A stretch of DNA of 64,000 nucleotides from contig NZ_JBAKFX010000015.1 of NCBI RefSeq assembly GCF_037577855.1, positions 8,284 through 72,283 on the forward strand. Reading direction: 5' to 3'. The position numbers and the translations under genes are program-made. How positions within the stretch are numbered: the stretch's first letter is position 1; every line of letters begins with the position of its first letter. Origin of the DNA: Dethiothermospora halolimnae. Lineage in GTDB: Bacteria; Bacillota; Clostridia; Tissierellales; VENL01. Positions 8,980 to 17,440 of the stretch are shown here, piece after piece. A model generated the notes under the pieces. That model was not told where the DNA came from, searched no databases, and saw only the letters and a list, made by a program, of their open reading frames with translations.

Positions 8980-9693
8980 TTATGTTTTAAGAAACTTTAT
9001 CTTATTCTTAGTAATCAAAGCATTATCATTTTCATCAGTATTTTTAAAGAAAATAATAAAGGATGATGTACCATAGGGGGATATACGATGGATATTTTTT
9101 AAATTAACTATATAGGATTTATGGGTCCTTAAAAAAGCCGAGGATAGCTTTTCTTCTATTTCCTTAAGACCCATATTTGTGATATATCTATTATTTGGAG
9201 TATGGATAATAAGTTGCTTTTTATCCTTTTCAAAATAATTAATTTCATTCATATTTATTATTTGATAGTCTTCATTATTTTTTATAACAATAATATCATT
9301 GTCCTTTAGAGATGCAGTCATACCTTTTTCATTTATTTTATCTAAAATTTTTTGTAAATCCTCCTTTACCCTAGAAAAATCAATTGGTTTTAATATATAA
9401 TCAAAGGCTCTGATCTCATAGGAGTCTAAAGCATAATGACGAAAGGCTGTTATAAAGACAATCTCTATATCTTTATTAATAGTTTTCATTATTTTTGCAG
9501 CTTCAAGACCATCCATTTTAGGCATATCTATATCCAGAAAGGCTAAGTGGACTTCATATGTTTTTATTATTTCCAAAGCTTCTTCACCATTGTTTGCCAT
9601 AAATATATCCTTAACACTATCATTTTCTTCAATAACCTTTTTTAACACCCGTAAAGTATAAATATCATCATCACATATTAATATACTAATCAT
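8980..9693 (-). CDS. LytTR-family response regulator (AgrA/LytR type)
   Basis: This 237-residue protein combines a receiver domain (ICDDD at 6-10, phospho-acceptor Asp54 in AFLDIDMP) with a C-terminal LytTR DNA-binding domain (FLRTHKSYIVNLKNIHRI). An AGGTGAT site places the start at ATG 9693; an upstream in-frame GTG at 9705 lies inside that site and within the kinase gene. It follows its kinase by 4 bp. Regulators of this type bind direct repeats upstream of exporter or virulence genes. The adjacent ABC exporters at 10.8-14.3 kb are divergent and are plausible targets (inference). Confidence 0.92.
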   Translation of the reverse strand: MISILICDDDIYTLRVLKKVIEENDSVKDIFMANNGEEALEIIKTYEVHLAFLDIDMPKMDGLEAAKIMKTINKDIEIVFITAFRHYALDSYEIRAFDYILKPIDFSRVKEDLQKILDKINEKGMTASLKDNDIIVIKNNEDYQIINMNEINYFEKDKKQLIIHTPNNRYITNMGLKEIEEKLSSAFLRTHKSYIVNLKNIHRISPYGTSSFIIFFKNTDENDNALITKNKIKFLKT

Positions 9694-9697
9694 ATAA

Positions 9698-10522
9698 TTA
9701 ATCACCTATCTTTACTATAAAATCTATTCTATTATTACACTTATCTACATCAATACTACCACTATATTTTTCTACCAACTCTTTAACTATGTATAGTCCA
9801 TAACCCCTACCGGTATTCTCTTTAGTGGAGAAACCTTGCTTGAAAAAATCTTCAGTATTTATATCTTCGTCTATATAGGGATTACCTATTTTAAATATAT
9901 AGCCATCAAGGTTTTCGGTATGCTCAACATGAAAAAACATTTTCTTAGGTATATCATTGGTTAAAACATACTCTATGGAATTATCTAAAAGGTTTCCAAC
10001 AATACTAGATATATCCCAAGGTTTAATTGAAGATAGCTTGACTCTACAGTACTTCTCTATAACAAACTCTATTTCCTTTTCGTTTGCTAATTCTTTTTTA
10101 GTGTTAACAAGGGCTGTTAAAGTAGGATTACCTAAACGGAGAAAATGACCTGAAAACCTGTAGCTATTTGAGATCCCCTGTAGATAGTTTTTAGCAACAT
10201 CATATTCTTCTAAAATAAGCATAGAACTAACGGTTTGAATATGATTAATATGGTCATGACCTTTTTGTCTAAGGAGATTAATCATAGCTTCTGTATTTTT
10301 TAAATCTGTTTTAACCACTTCTAATTCCTTTTCCCTTATTAAACTTTTTATAAATTTTATTAAGACGGATATATTTATAATGATTATTAAAGCAATAGAT
10401 AGAATACCTATTAAAAACCACCTATTAAAATGTTTATATCTTTTAGTTAATAAAAGAAATAATAGTAGAAAGATAATTAATGTTTGACCAAGACCTATAA
10501 TAAACCAAAGTTTTTTATTCAT
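9698..10522 (-). CDS. GHKL-type sensor histidine kinase
   Basis: This 274-residue protein has two transmembrane helices at about residues 8-26 and 36-60 with almost no external loop. A helix with the histidine box GHDHINHIQ (His91 the likely phospho-acceptor) follows, then a HATPase domain with an N box (GNLLDNSIEYV) and GRGYGLYIVKELV. The layout matches short Agr/Nat/Dcu-like kinases that partner LytTR regulators. It is translated just ahead of the regulator. A membrane-embedded signal such as a drug or ion stress is likely; a peptide ligand cannot be excluded. Confidence 0.88.
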   Translation of the reverse strand: MNKKLWFIIGLGQTLIIFLLLFLLLTKRYKHFNRWFLIGILSIALIIIINISVLIKFIKSLIREKELEVVKTDLKNTEAMINLLRQKGHDHINHIQTVSSMLILEEYDVAKNYLQGISNSYRFSGHFLRLGNPTLTALVNTKKELANEKEIEFVIEKYCRVKLSSIKPWDISSIVGNLLDNSIEYVLTNDIPKKMFFHVEHTENLDGYIFKIGNPYIDEDINTEDFFKQGFSTKENTGRGYGLYIVKELVEKYSGSIDVDKCNNRIDFIVKIGD

Positions 10523-10713
10523 AATATTAACTCTCCATAAATTCTATTCAAATTAATTATATAATAAATAAAGTTTAATAAAAAGATGTTAAGAGATATG
10601 TTAACAAAAGAATTATTATTTATAATATAATTAACATACATGAATAATAACCTTAAAAAACAAGGAACATTTTAAATATATTAATAAAAAAATAATAAAT
10701 ATTAATTATAACC

Positions 10714-10742
10714 TTGACAAAATTAATATGCAGTAATATAAT
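10714..10742 (+). promoter_or_regulatory. Consensus sigma-A promoter for the ABC exporter operon
   Basis: TTGACA at 10714-10719 and TATAAT at 10737-10742 are both perfect hexamers separated by 17 bp. They lie 33 bp before the ATG of the first exporter gene. No operator-like repeat was identified, so this may be a strong constitutive promoter. Confidence 0.8.
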
Positions 10743-10775
10743 TTAAATTACAAATATTTCATAAGGGGGATTAAT

Positions 10776-12542
10776 ATGGAGAGTAAAAATACTACTTTCG
10801 CTAAATTCAGAAGATTATTAAAAATGTTTCCTAAAAAATCCTATTTTACATTGGGAATAATCTTTATAGTATTAATGTCAATAACTTCAATAGCCACATC
10901 CTATGTAATTAGACATTTTTTAGATTCGGCTGCCAATAAGGATATGGATCTTTTCATCAATACGCTTTACTTAGGACTGGGAATATTTCTATTAGATACT
11001 TTGTTAAGTTATTTAAAAGTAAAGTTACTGGGGATATATACCGAGTCTGGTGTTACTAGGTTAAGGAAGTTATTATCCAAAAAGATAAATAAATTACCTA
11101 TTAGGGATTTAGAAAAGAAACATTCAGGAGACTATGTTTCAACAGCAACAAATGATATAGGAAAGGTTAGAACATTTTTTGCCACAACGGTACCGGAGAT
11201 AATATCTATTCCCCTTACCGCTATTTTAGCTTTAATATATCTTTGTATATTAAGTTGGAAACTTACAGTAGTAAGTCTTATACTGACTCCAATATTAATA
11301 CTAGGAGCAGGGAAATTAAGTCAATCTATATCCCATATAAGTAGAAGGCTTCAAGATAAACTTGGAAAAGTAAACTCCATTGTCCAAGATGCCATAGGGG
11401 GTATAGAGATAAGCAAGTCATATAATCTAGAGGATAGTTTAGAAGAAAAATATAATCACTCTGTAGAAGAAACCGTTGAGACAGGTAAACATCTTGCTAA
11501 AAGGACTTCCATTTTGGAAGGATTTTCTCAAGTATTGGGAATAGTACCCTTCTTTACGACATTTTTATTAGGGGGATATTGGGCTATTAAAGGGGATATG
11601 ACAGTGGGAGGTCTACTTGCTTTTATAAACCTATTAAATTATTTAACTTATCCGGTAAGTCAGTTTCCAAAGCTACTGGGTCAAACTAAAAGTAGTTTAG
11701 CAGCCGCCGATAGAATCTTTGAAGTAATGGATGATATGGAGGAAAGGTCAGAAGGTGAAAGTTTCAGTATAGATAATAGTAAGGACTTAATTGAGTTTAA
11801 CAACGTAAATTTCTCCTACCCAGGTAGTAATGAAAAGGTATTGAAAGGTATGAACTTTACCATTAAAAATGGAGAGTCGGTGGCATTGGTAGGTCCCAGT
11901 GGTGGAGGTAAAAGTACAATTATAAAGCTTCTATTGGGATATTATGAAAATTATGATGGGGATATAATGGTTGGAGAAAGGGAATTAAAGGAGTGGAATT
12001 TAAATAGTCTTAGGGATATATCGGCATTGGTATCCCAGGATACCTTTTTATTTCCTGAAACCATAGAAACAAACATAAAATATGGAAGGTTCGATTCCAA
12101 TGATAAAGATATAATAGAAGTAGCTAAAAAGGCCAATGCCCACCGTTTTATAGAAGAGTTTAAAGATGGTTATGATACAAAGGTAGGTCAATTGGGGAAT
12201 ACCCTTTCAGGTGGACAAAAACAGAGGATATCAATAGCTAGGGCAATGATAAAGGATGCTCCTATATTACTTTTAGATGAAGCCACATCTGCCCTTGATA
12301 CAGAATCAGAAGCACTGGTTCAAAATGCCCTAGAGGGATTTATAGAGGATAAAACCAGTTTAGTTATAGCCCACAGACTATCAACCATTAAGAATGTGGA
12401 CAGAATTTTAGTTTTAAATAATGGGAAAATAGTGGAAGAGGGAAGTCATGATGAATTAATTAAATTAAATGGTTTTTATACTGAACTATACAATAAACAG
12501 CTTAAAAATCAACAGTTAACTTTAAAGCAGGAGGTGGTATAG
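10776..12542 (+). CDS. ABC exporter half-transporter (ATP-binding/permease), first of pair
   Basis: This 588-residue half-transporter has six N-terminal transmembrane helices (residues 20-310) and a nucleotide-binding domain with Walker A GPSGGGKST, signature LSGGQKQR, Walker B ILLLDEATSALD, and H-loop IAHRLST. It is directly followed by a second half-transporter, consistent with a heterodimeric multidrug or peptide exporter of the BmrCD/LmrCD type. Unlike many heterodimers, both partners keep a catalytic Glu after Walker B, so both ATP sites look functional. A consensus promoter lies just upstream. Confidence 0.92.
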   Translation: MESKNTTFAKFRRLLKMFPKKSYFTLGIIFIVLMSITSIATSYVIRHFLDSAANKDMDLFINTLYLGLGIFLLDTLLSYLKVKLLGIYTESGVTRLRKLLSKKINKLPIRDLEKKHSGDYVSTATNDIGKVRTFFATTVPEIISIPLTAILALIYLCILSWKLTVVSLILTPILILGAGKLSQSISHISRRLQDKLGKVNSIVQDAIGGIEISKSYNLEDSLEEKYNHSVEETVETGKHLAKRTSILEGFSQVLGIVPFFTTFLLGGYWAIKGDMTVGGLLAFINLLNYLTYPVSQFPKLLGQTKSSLAAADRIFEVMDDMEERSEGESFSIDNSKDLIEFNNVNFSYPGSNEKVLKGMNFTIKNGESVALVGPSGGGKSTIIKLLLGYYENYDGDIMVGERELKEWNLNSLRDISALVSQDTFLFPETIETNIKYGRFDSNDKDIIEVAKKANAHRFIEEFKDGYDTKVGQLGNTLSGGQKQRISIARAMIKDAPILLLDEATSALDTESEALVQNALEGFIEDKTSLVIAHRLSTIKNVDRILVLNNGKIVEEGSHDELIKLNGFYTELYNKQLKNQQLTLKQEVV

Positions 12543-14291
12543 ATGAAAAAGAAAAGTACTTTTATAAGAATATTTAAGATTATGAAAAAAACATTTATAC
12601 CATATACCATTGGACTTTTATTTGCTTCAGCATCCTTTCTTTTAATACAAATATTTCTTTCTAAAATGTTTATGGGGATGTTTAATGCAATAGCTGATAA
12701 AGATTTAACTGGAATGTTAAATGCCATTAAAAGTTCAGGAGTATATACTTTAATCATATTTATTTTATTTCCTTTTTTCAGCTATATGATTGAAAGGTCA
12801 GTGGCTGTTACAACAGGAAATATTAGAACTAGAGTATTTTCTAAGGTTCAAAGTCTTCCTATAAACTATTTTAAGAAAAGACATAGTGGGGACTTAATCT
12901 CTAGGCTTACGAATGATATTTTAGAAATTGAAAAGGCATATTCAAATTATTTTGCTAACTTTTTTGCTACCATAGTGGCCGGGGTAGGTACCCTTATATA
13001 TATATTTATATTAGAATGGAGATTGGGAATTTTAACTGTGGCAGGCGGAGGCCTAACCCTTCTAGTTAATATCTACTATGCAAAGATACTAAAGGTCATA
13101 AGTGTTGAAGTTCAAGAAAAGCTATCTAAGTTAAATGAGAGGTTAACAGATCTTTTAGAAGGGATGCCTATTATAAAGAGTTTCAATATTGCTAATATCA
13201 TTTTAAATAAATATAATGAAAAAAATAAAGAAGTATACAAAGCATCCTATAACAGAGCAAATAAAATGGCTGTTATATCGGGGATAAATTCTATTATAGG
13301 GATATTCAGTTTTGGAGCAGTTACTGCCTTAGGGTCCTATTTAGCAATAAAAGGGTATATGGCAGTGGGAGTTATTGTGGCTGTAGTACAATTACAAAAT
13401 GGAGTAAGGGCTTTAACTAGAACTTTAGGAACTTTTATATCGGAAATTCAAGGCTCTTTGGCAGCTGGAGATAGAGTATTTGAAGTGTTGGATGAAGAGG
13501 AAGAGCCGGATAGTTATGAAATAGAAAAAAAATATAAGATAGCAAAACAGGGAGAGGTTGAGTTTAATAATGTTACCTTTAGTTATGATGAAGAAACTGT
13601 TTTGGATAAGTTAACATTTAGTGTACCTAAAGGAAAGGTATATGCATTGGCAGGGCCCAGTGGTGGAGGTAAAAGTACTATTTTCAAATTACTGCTTAAT
13701 TTCTATCCACCTAGTGAAGGGAATATATCCATAAAAGGGAAGAGTATAGGAGAGCAAAAAATAAAGGATATTAGAAAGGGTATATCCTACGTGCCCCAGG
13801 ATGCTTATTTATTTGCAGGTACTATAATAGATAACATAAGACAGGGAAATCAAGATGCAACATTTGATGAAGTGAAAATGGCAGCTAAAAAGGCCAATGC
13901 CCATGATTTTATAGAGAATATGGAAAATGGCTATGATACATTTGTAGGGGAAAAGGGAGCTAAGCTTTCTGGAGGACAAAAGCAAAGGATAGCAATAGCC
14001 AGGGCCATATTAAAGGATGCTCCTATATTACTTTTAGATGAAGCCACATCTGCCCTTGATACAGAATCGGAAAAACTAGTTCAACAGGCATTAAATAAAC
14101 TGATGGTGGGGACAACAACCCTTGTTATAGCCCATAGGTTATCCACAATAGAAGATGCCGATGAAATATTAGTATTAAAGGATGGTAGCATAGCAGAAAG
14201 GGGAAGTCATAAAGAATTACTAGAACTTGAAGGCATATATAAGGGACTATATGACCAGCAATTTGGGAAAAAGGAAAAAGTAGCAATATAA
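12543..14291 (+). CDS. ABC exporter half-transporter, second of pair
   Basis: This 582-residue partner of the preceding gene starts at the base right after its stop, with an AGGAGGTGG ribosome binding site inside the upstream gene. It has a six-helix membrane domain (residues 15-310) and a complete nucleotide-binding domain (GPSGGGKST, LSGGQKQR, ILLLDEATSALD). Overall similarity to the first gene is moderate, yet a 57-base stretch around Walker B is identical in DNA, which suggests gene conversion. Substrate unknown; drug efflux or export of a peptide are the usual roles. Confidence 0.92.
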   Translation: MKKKSTFIRIFKIMKKTFIPYTIGLLFASASFLLIQIFLSKMFMGMFNAIADKDLTGMLNAIKSSGVYTLIIFILFPFFSYMIERSVAVTTGNIRTRVFSKVQSLPINYFKKRHSGDLISRLTNDILEIEKAYSNYFANFFATIVAGVGTLIYIFILEWRLGILTVAGGGLTLLVNIYYAKILKVISVEVQEKLSKLNERLTDLLEGMPIIKSFNIANIILNKYNEKNKEVYKASYNRANKMAVISGINSIIGIFSFGAVTALGSYLAIKGYMAVGVIVAVVQLQNGVRALTRTLGTFISEIQGSLAAGDRVFEVLDEEEEPDSYEIEKKYKIAKQGEVEFNNVTFSYDEETVLDKLTFSVPKGKVYALAGPSGGGKSTIFKLLLNFYPPSEGNISIKGKSIGEQKIKDIRKGISYVPQDAYLFAGTIIDNIRQGNQDATFDEVKMAAKKANAHDFIENMENGYDTFVGEKGAKLSGGQKQRIAIARAILKDAPILLLDEATSALDTESEKLVQQALNKLMVGTTTLVIAHRLSTIEDADEILVLKDGSIAERGSHKELLELEGIYKGLYDQQFGKKEKVAI

Positions 14292-14365
14292 AAATTTACA
14301 AAATAAAACATTTAATATATAATATAGATAAAATGAAATTAATTTTTTAAGTTAAGGGGGATCAT

Positions 14366-14770
14366 ATGAGAAAAATTATATCGTTATTAGTAGTTTTATC
14401 TATGTTTATGCTGGTAGGTTTTTCTATCATTGACAATAATAATGGAGATTTAGAAGCCAGTAGAGAAACAGAAGGGGATAGTCTAATAAAGTCAGACGAA
14501 ATTGTTAAAACTTGTAATAGACTTGATGTAAAAGGGGAAGGCATAGATAAAATTAGGGAAAGCTATAAAAAAATAAGTGAAATGGAAGAAGAATTAAAAG
14601 AAGAAGGATATAAACTAAGTAGTAATATAAAAACTAACAATTCATCCAAGGAAGAAATGATTAACAAGCTTAAAGATAATTATAAAAAAATAAGTGAAGA
14701 GGAAAAAGAATTAAAAAAGCTGGCAGATGAACTCGAAGAAATTATAAAATCCCAACAATTAAAAAAATAA
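14366..14770 (+). CDS. Secreted coiled-coil protein with internal repeat
   Basis: This 134-residue protein has an N-terminal signal peptide (residues 1-20, IISLLVVLSMFMLVGFSI) with no lipobox cysteine, then a charged helical region. Two related segments occur: DKIRESYKKISEMEEELKEE (about 72-91) and NKLKDNYKKISEEEKELKKL (about 105-124), indicating a tandem duplication of a coiled-coil unit. It has its own GGGGAT site and sits 74 bp after the exporter pair. It may be an extracytoplasmic partner or substrate of that exporter, but no family was recognised. Confidence 0.7.
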   Translation: MRKIISLLVVLSMFMLVGFSIIDNNNGDLEASRETEGDSLIKSDEIVKTCNRLDVKGEGIDKIRESYKKISEMEEELKEEGYKLSSNIKTNNSSKEEMINKLKDNYKKISEEEKELKKLADELEEIIKSQQLKK

Positions 14771-14778
14771 TAAAAAAT

Positions 14779-14811
14779 CATAGAGAGATCAAAGTTTTGG
14801 TCTCTCTATAT
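14779..14811. terminator. Convergent terminator
   Basis: AGAGAGATC and GGTCTCTCT form a stem (one G-U pair) with an 8-base loop, flanked by A/T tracts. It lies between the coiled-coil gene and the convergent ECF gene and can serve both strands. Confidence 0.7.
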
Positions 14812-15351
14812 ATTTATGTCTTTATTTTTATGTAACACCCTTTTTGGTAATATTTTAAGGGCTGAATAGGAACCTAAAAGTCCTAAACCATAAATTATTA
14901 TAGATAAAACAATCAAAGTTAATTTATTACCTATCACAAGATAAATGGTATTACCTGTTATATAGTTAGTTACAAAAAATGATGTTAATAAGCTGAAAAC
15001 TGGATAAAGGGCAACGGTAAATAGTACTTTTTTACTACTATTATAATTTCTAAATATTAAAAAACCTACTATTTCTGTAAAAAGTCCAGAAGTCAATATT
15101 GCTAATCCCATATAAGGAGATATAAAAAACATAATAAATGAAAAAACAAAGTTGATCATAGATATAGTTCCTATTTTTCTAATATGAACCACTGGAAGGG
15201 TAAGTACGAAACTTAAAAAACTACTATGAATAATAAATTTTGACCCGGGAATCGGTAGTATGGCTGACACACTATATAAAACATAACCTACAACAACCAT
15301 AAGGGCCGCTGTCAGGGCTATAAAAGTAATTTCCTTTGTTGTATACTTCAT
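14806..15351 (-). CDS. Probable ECF transporter S component
   Basis: This 181-residue protein has about six transmembrane helices. The N-terminus KEITFIALTAALMVVVGYVL and the following loop with conserved prolines are typical of ECF-family substrate-binding S components, which use a shared energising module encoded elsewhere. The vitamin or metal specificity is not evident and no riboswitch was seen upstream. The gene has an AGGAGG-type site (AAACCTCCTTT on the plus strand) and its stop lies in the convergent terminator. Confidence 0.7.
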   Translation of the reverse strand: MKYTTKEITFIALTAALMVVVGYVLYSVSAILPIPGSKFIIHSSFLSFVLTLPVVHIRKIGTISMINFVFSFIMFFISPYMGLAILTSGLFTEIVGFLIFRNYNSSKKVLFTVALYPVFSLLTSFFVTNYITGNTIYLVIGNKLTLIVLSIIIYGLGLLGSYSALKILPKRVLHKNKDINI

Positions 15352-15392
15352 AGGAAAAACCTCCTTTATATAGATTATACCATATAAATAAA

Positions 15393-15410
15393 CCGGGACA
15401 GTAGTCCCGG
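15393..15410 (-). terminator. Terminator after the SEC-C gene
   Basis: On the minus strand CCGGGACT and AGTCCCGG-type arms (CCGGGAC/GTCCCGG) enclose a short loop and are followed by TTTATTTA, directly after the SEC-C stop codon. Confidence 0.75.
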
Positions 15411-15411
15411 C

Positions 15412-15909
15412 TTACTTATTTAAACAACACTTTTTATATTTTTTTCCACTACCACAGGGGCAAGGTTCATTTCTTCCGATTTTTTTACCCTTTACAACAG
15501 TATGGGCCTTGTTATATTCCTTCTTTATATCTTTTCTCTTTTCCTTAGTAAGAACATTATCCCATTGGGGTAGTTTATACAGCCAGTCAGCCTTAGCTTC
15601 TAACATATTATAGTAAAGTTTCTCGAAGTCTAATGAAAGTTTGATATTACTTTCCTCTGTTAAATTATCCATATCAACTTCTTCAGTAAGACTTGTATTT
15701 ACTCCATCTAAAAATCCAGTAAAGATTACTTTATCCATTTCAAACTTTTCAGCTAAATTAGACAAAGTTCCTTCCACTGTTTCATCCTTATGTTCTAATA
15801 AGTATTCATAAACAGATTGTTCCTTTGGAAGGTATTCACCCCAAAATTTATTATACTCTTCAGCATCTTCTATATAAGCTGTTTCTTTCCATTGCTCAAA
15901 TAAAGACAT
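15412..15909 (-). CDS. SEC-C motif protein
   Basis: This 165-residue protein is acidic and helical, ending in a SEC-C zinc-binding motif (GRNEPCPCGSGKKYKKCC). The same motif occurs at the end of SecA and in many stand-alone proteins of unknown role. The start is set at ATG 15909, 8 bases after AAAGGA; a TTG at 15930 upstream is less likely. The rest of the protein has no recognised domain. A role in ribosome or SecA-related interactions is a family-based guess only. Confidence 0.85.
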   Translation of the reverse strand: MSLFEQWKETAYIEDAEEYNKFWGEYLPKEQSVYEYLLEHKDETVEGTLSNLAEKFEMDKVIFTGFLDGVNTSLTEEVDMDNLTEESNIKLSLDFEKLYYNMLEAKADWLYKLPQWDNVLTKEKRKDIKKEYNKAHTVVKGKKIGRNEPCPCGSGKKYKKCCLNK

Positions 15910-16059
15910 TATATTCATCCTTTCATACAAAATAAACTTAGTCTTAAGTATTATAACATAAATGTAAAGATAATGGATATATATTTTCCATATAGCTTTT
16001 ATGATATAATTGATTTAGTACATATTTATAAATAAAAACATATAGGGGAGGAGATTTAA

Positions 16060-16440
16060 ATGAGTTTAAAAGCAATCAATAGTTCAAAGGCACCTAAGGC
16101 GGTGGGACCATATTCCCATTCAGTAAAGGTGGGTAATCTATTATTTATATCTGGACAACTTCCGATAAATCCAGCTACAGGGGAAATGCCAGAAGATGTT
16201 CAGGAGCAAACAAAATATTCTCTAGAAAATTGTAAGGTTATAATGGAAGAGGTAAATGCAACATTAGATGATGTAGTTAAGGCTAATATATACATAAAGG
16301 ATATGGATCAATTTGGAAAGATAAATGAAGTATATGGAGAGTACTTTAAAGACCACAAACCAGCTAGAGCTTGTGTAGAAGTTGCAAGGCTTCCAAAGGA
16401 TGCATTAGTTGAAATAGAAATGATAGTAGAAGTGAAATAA
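16060..16440 (+). CDS. ridA: RidA family enamine/imine deaminase
   Basis: This 126-residue protein has the standard RidA length. Conserved segments include KAPKAVGPYSHSVKVGNLLF, SGQLPINPATGEMP and the C-terminal ARACVEVARLPKDALVEIEM, with the substrate-binding Arg in PARACVEV. RidA hydrolyses reactive 2-aminoacrylate released by PLP enzymes. The start has a GGGGAGGAG site. It is monocistronic and followed by an unusual tandem repeat region. Confidence 0.95.
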   Translation: MSLKAINSSKAPKAVGPYSHSVKVGNLLFISGQLPINPATGEMPEDVQEQTKYSLENCKVIMEEVNATLDDVVKANIYIKDMDQFGKINEVYGEYFKDHKPARACVEVARLPKDALVEIEMIVEVK

Positions 16441-16444
16441 TAAA

Positions 16445-16645
16445 ATGGGGGATTACGAATCCCCCATTAACTGATGGGACAGGAGAACAGTCCTATATTT
16501 AGTTACTGGAGATTAAAAAAACCATTAACTGATGGGACAGAGGAACAGTCTTATATTTAGTTATTGGAGATTAAAAATCCCATTAACTGATGGGATAAAG
16601 GAACAGTCATAAACTTAGTTGTTGGGGGATTCGTAATCCCCCAAC
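16445..16645. repeat. Tandem repeat, about 59 bp x 3.4
   Basis: Units start at 16445 (60 bp), 16505 (58 bp), 16563 (58 bp), with a final partial unit at 16621-16645. Each full unit contains CATTAACTGATGGGA, a GAACAGTC segment and TTAGTT. The outermost units carry a GGGGGATT/AATCCCCC hairpin. The last 25 bp recur exactly at 61065-61089, and a close relative is at 39817-39846, so the unit belongs to a dispersed family. The first stem probably ends ridA and the last ends the convergent HAD gene. Confidence 0.85.
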
Positions 16646-16650
16646 TAATA

Positions 16651-17307
16651 CTATAAAAATAACCCCTCTATTTCATTAAAGGAATCTATAAGATAATCGG
16701 GATTCTCCCTTTCTAGCTCCTCCCTAGTATTTGACCCGGTTGTAATAGAAATCACTTTAGCACCTAAATGCCTAGCTGTTTTAATATCTAAGGTTGTATC
16801 ACCTATAATATAAATTTCAGATGGTTCATTATAAATTTTTTTAGATTTTTCTAAAGCAGCTTCTGCAATATCAAACCTTTTAAGTCCATCTTCTCCAAAT
16901 CCTCCTGTAGGGAAGTATTTCCATACTCCTAACTTTTCAAGTTTATATTTGGCTCCAATACTAAGTTCACCGGTTATTAGAGAAAGGTTATAATCTTTTT
17001 TAGATAGTTTTTCTATAAAACTAATGGCATCTGCATTTTCTCTCCAAACATCGGTTGATTTAAACTTCTCTAATTGCTTCTTATATAAATCTAAAAACTG
17101 ACTCCATATATTTTCATTAAAAGCTTTATCGTGATTTTGTAATACTTCCATTAAAACATCTTTATCTGATCTAGCCGATGTATCCACACCCTCCATTGGA
17201 TTTTCTCTATTTAGAAGAAGGCTAACAGCCTTACTATAGGGGATATCGGTTCTTTTATCCCTTTTGATTATTGTACCGTTTATATCAAAAAATATTAGCT
17301 TATCCAA
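16651..17307 (-). CDS. HAD-superfamily hydrolase-like protein with altered motif I
   Basis: This 218-residue HAD fold protein has motif I FFDINGTI (residues 6-13), motif II in LITGEL, and motif III/IV IYIIGDTTLDIKTARHLG, with a cap domain at about residues 20-90. The classical DxDGT is DxNGT here: the second aspartate, the general acid/base of phosphatases, is asparagine. The nucleotide sequence clearly reads AAC. It starts at TTG 17307 with AGGAGGTG in front. It may have a different reaction or weak activity. It is convergent with ridA across the tandem repeat. Confidence 0.8.
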   Translation of the reverse strand: MDKLIFFDINGTIIKRDKRTDIPYSKAVSLLLNRENPMEGVDTSARSDKDVLMEVLQNHDKAFNENIWSQFLDLYKKQLEKFKSTDVWRENADAISFIEKLSKKDYNLSLITGELSIGAKYKLEKLGVWKYFPTGGFGEDGLKRFDIAEAALEKSKKIYNEPSEIYIIGDTTLDIKTARHLGAKVISITTGSNTREELERENPDYLIDSFNEIEGLFL

Positions 17308-17440
17308 AAAAGCACCTCCTAATGGTATTTTAATGCTCTAAGTATTTATTTTACAATAACATATAAAAGAAAACATGTAAATTAGATTAAGATTTCATGC
17401 TATAATAATATTAAAATATTGAAAACAAAAGGTGGTAACC

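Noticed and set aside
8980..9705. GTG start at 9705 for the LytTR regulator
   Set aside because: It overlaps the kinase stop and the AGGTGAT ribosome binding site of ATG 9693, so the later start was chosen.
16445..16645. CRISPR array
   Set aside because: The units are 58-60 bp and repeat through their whole length without unique spacers; no cas genes are nearby.
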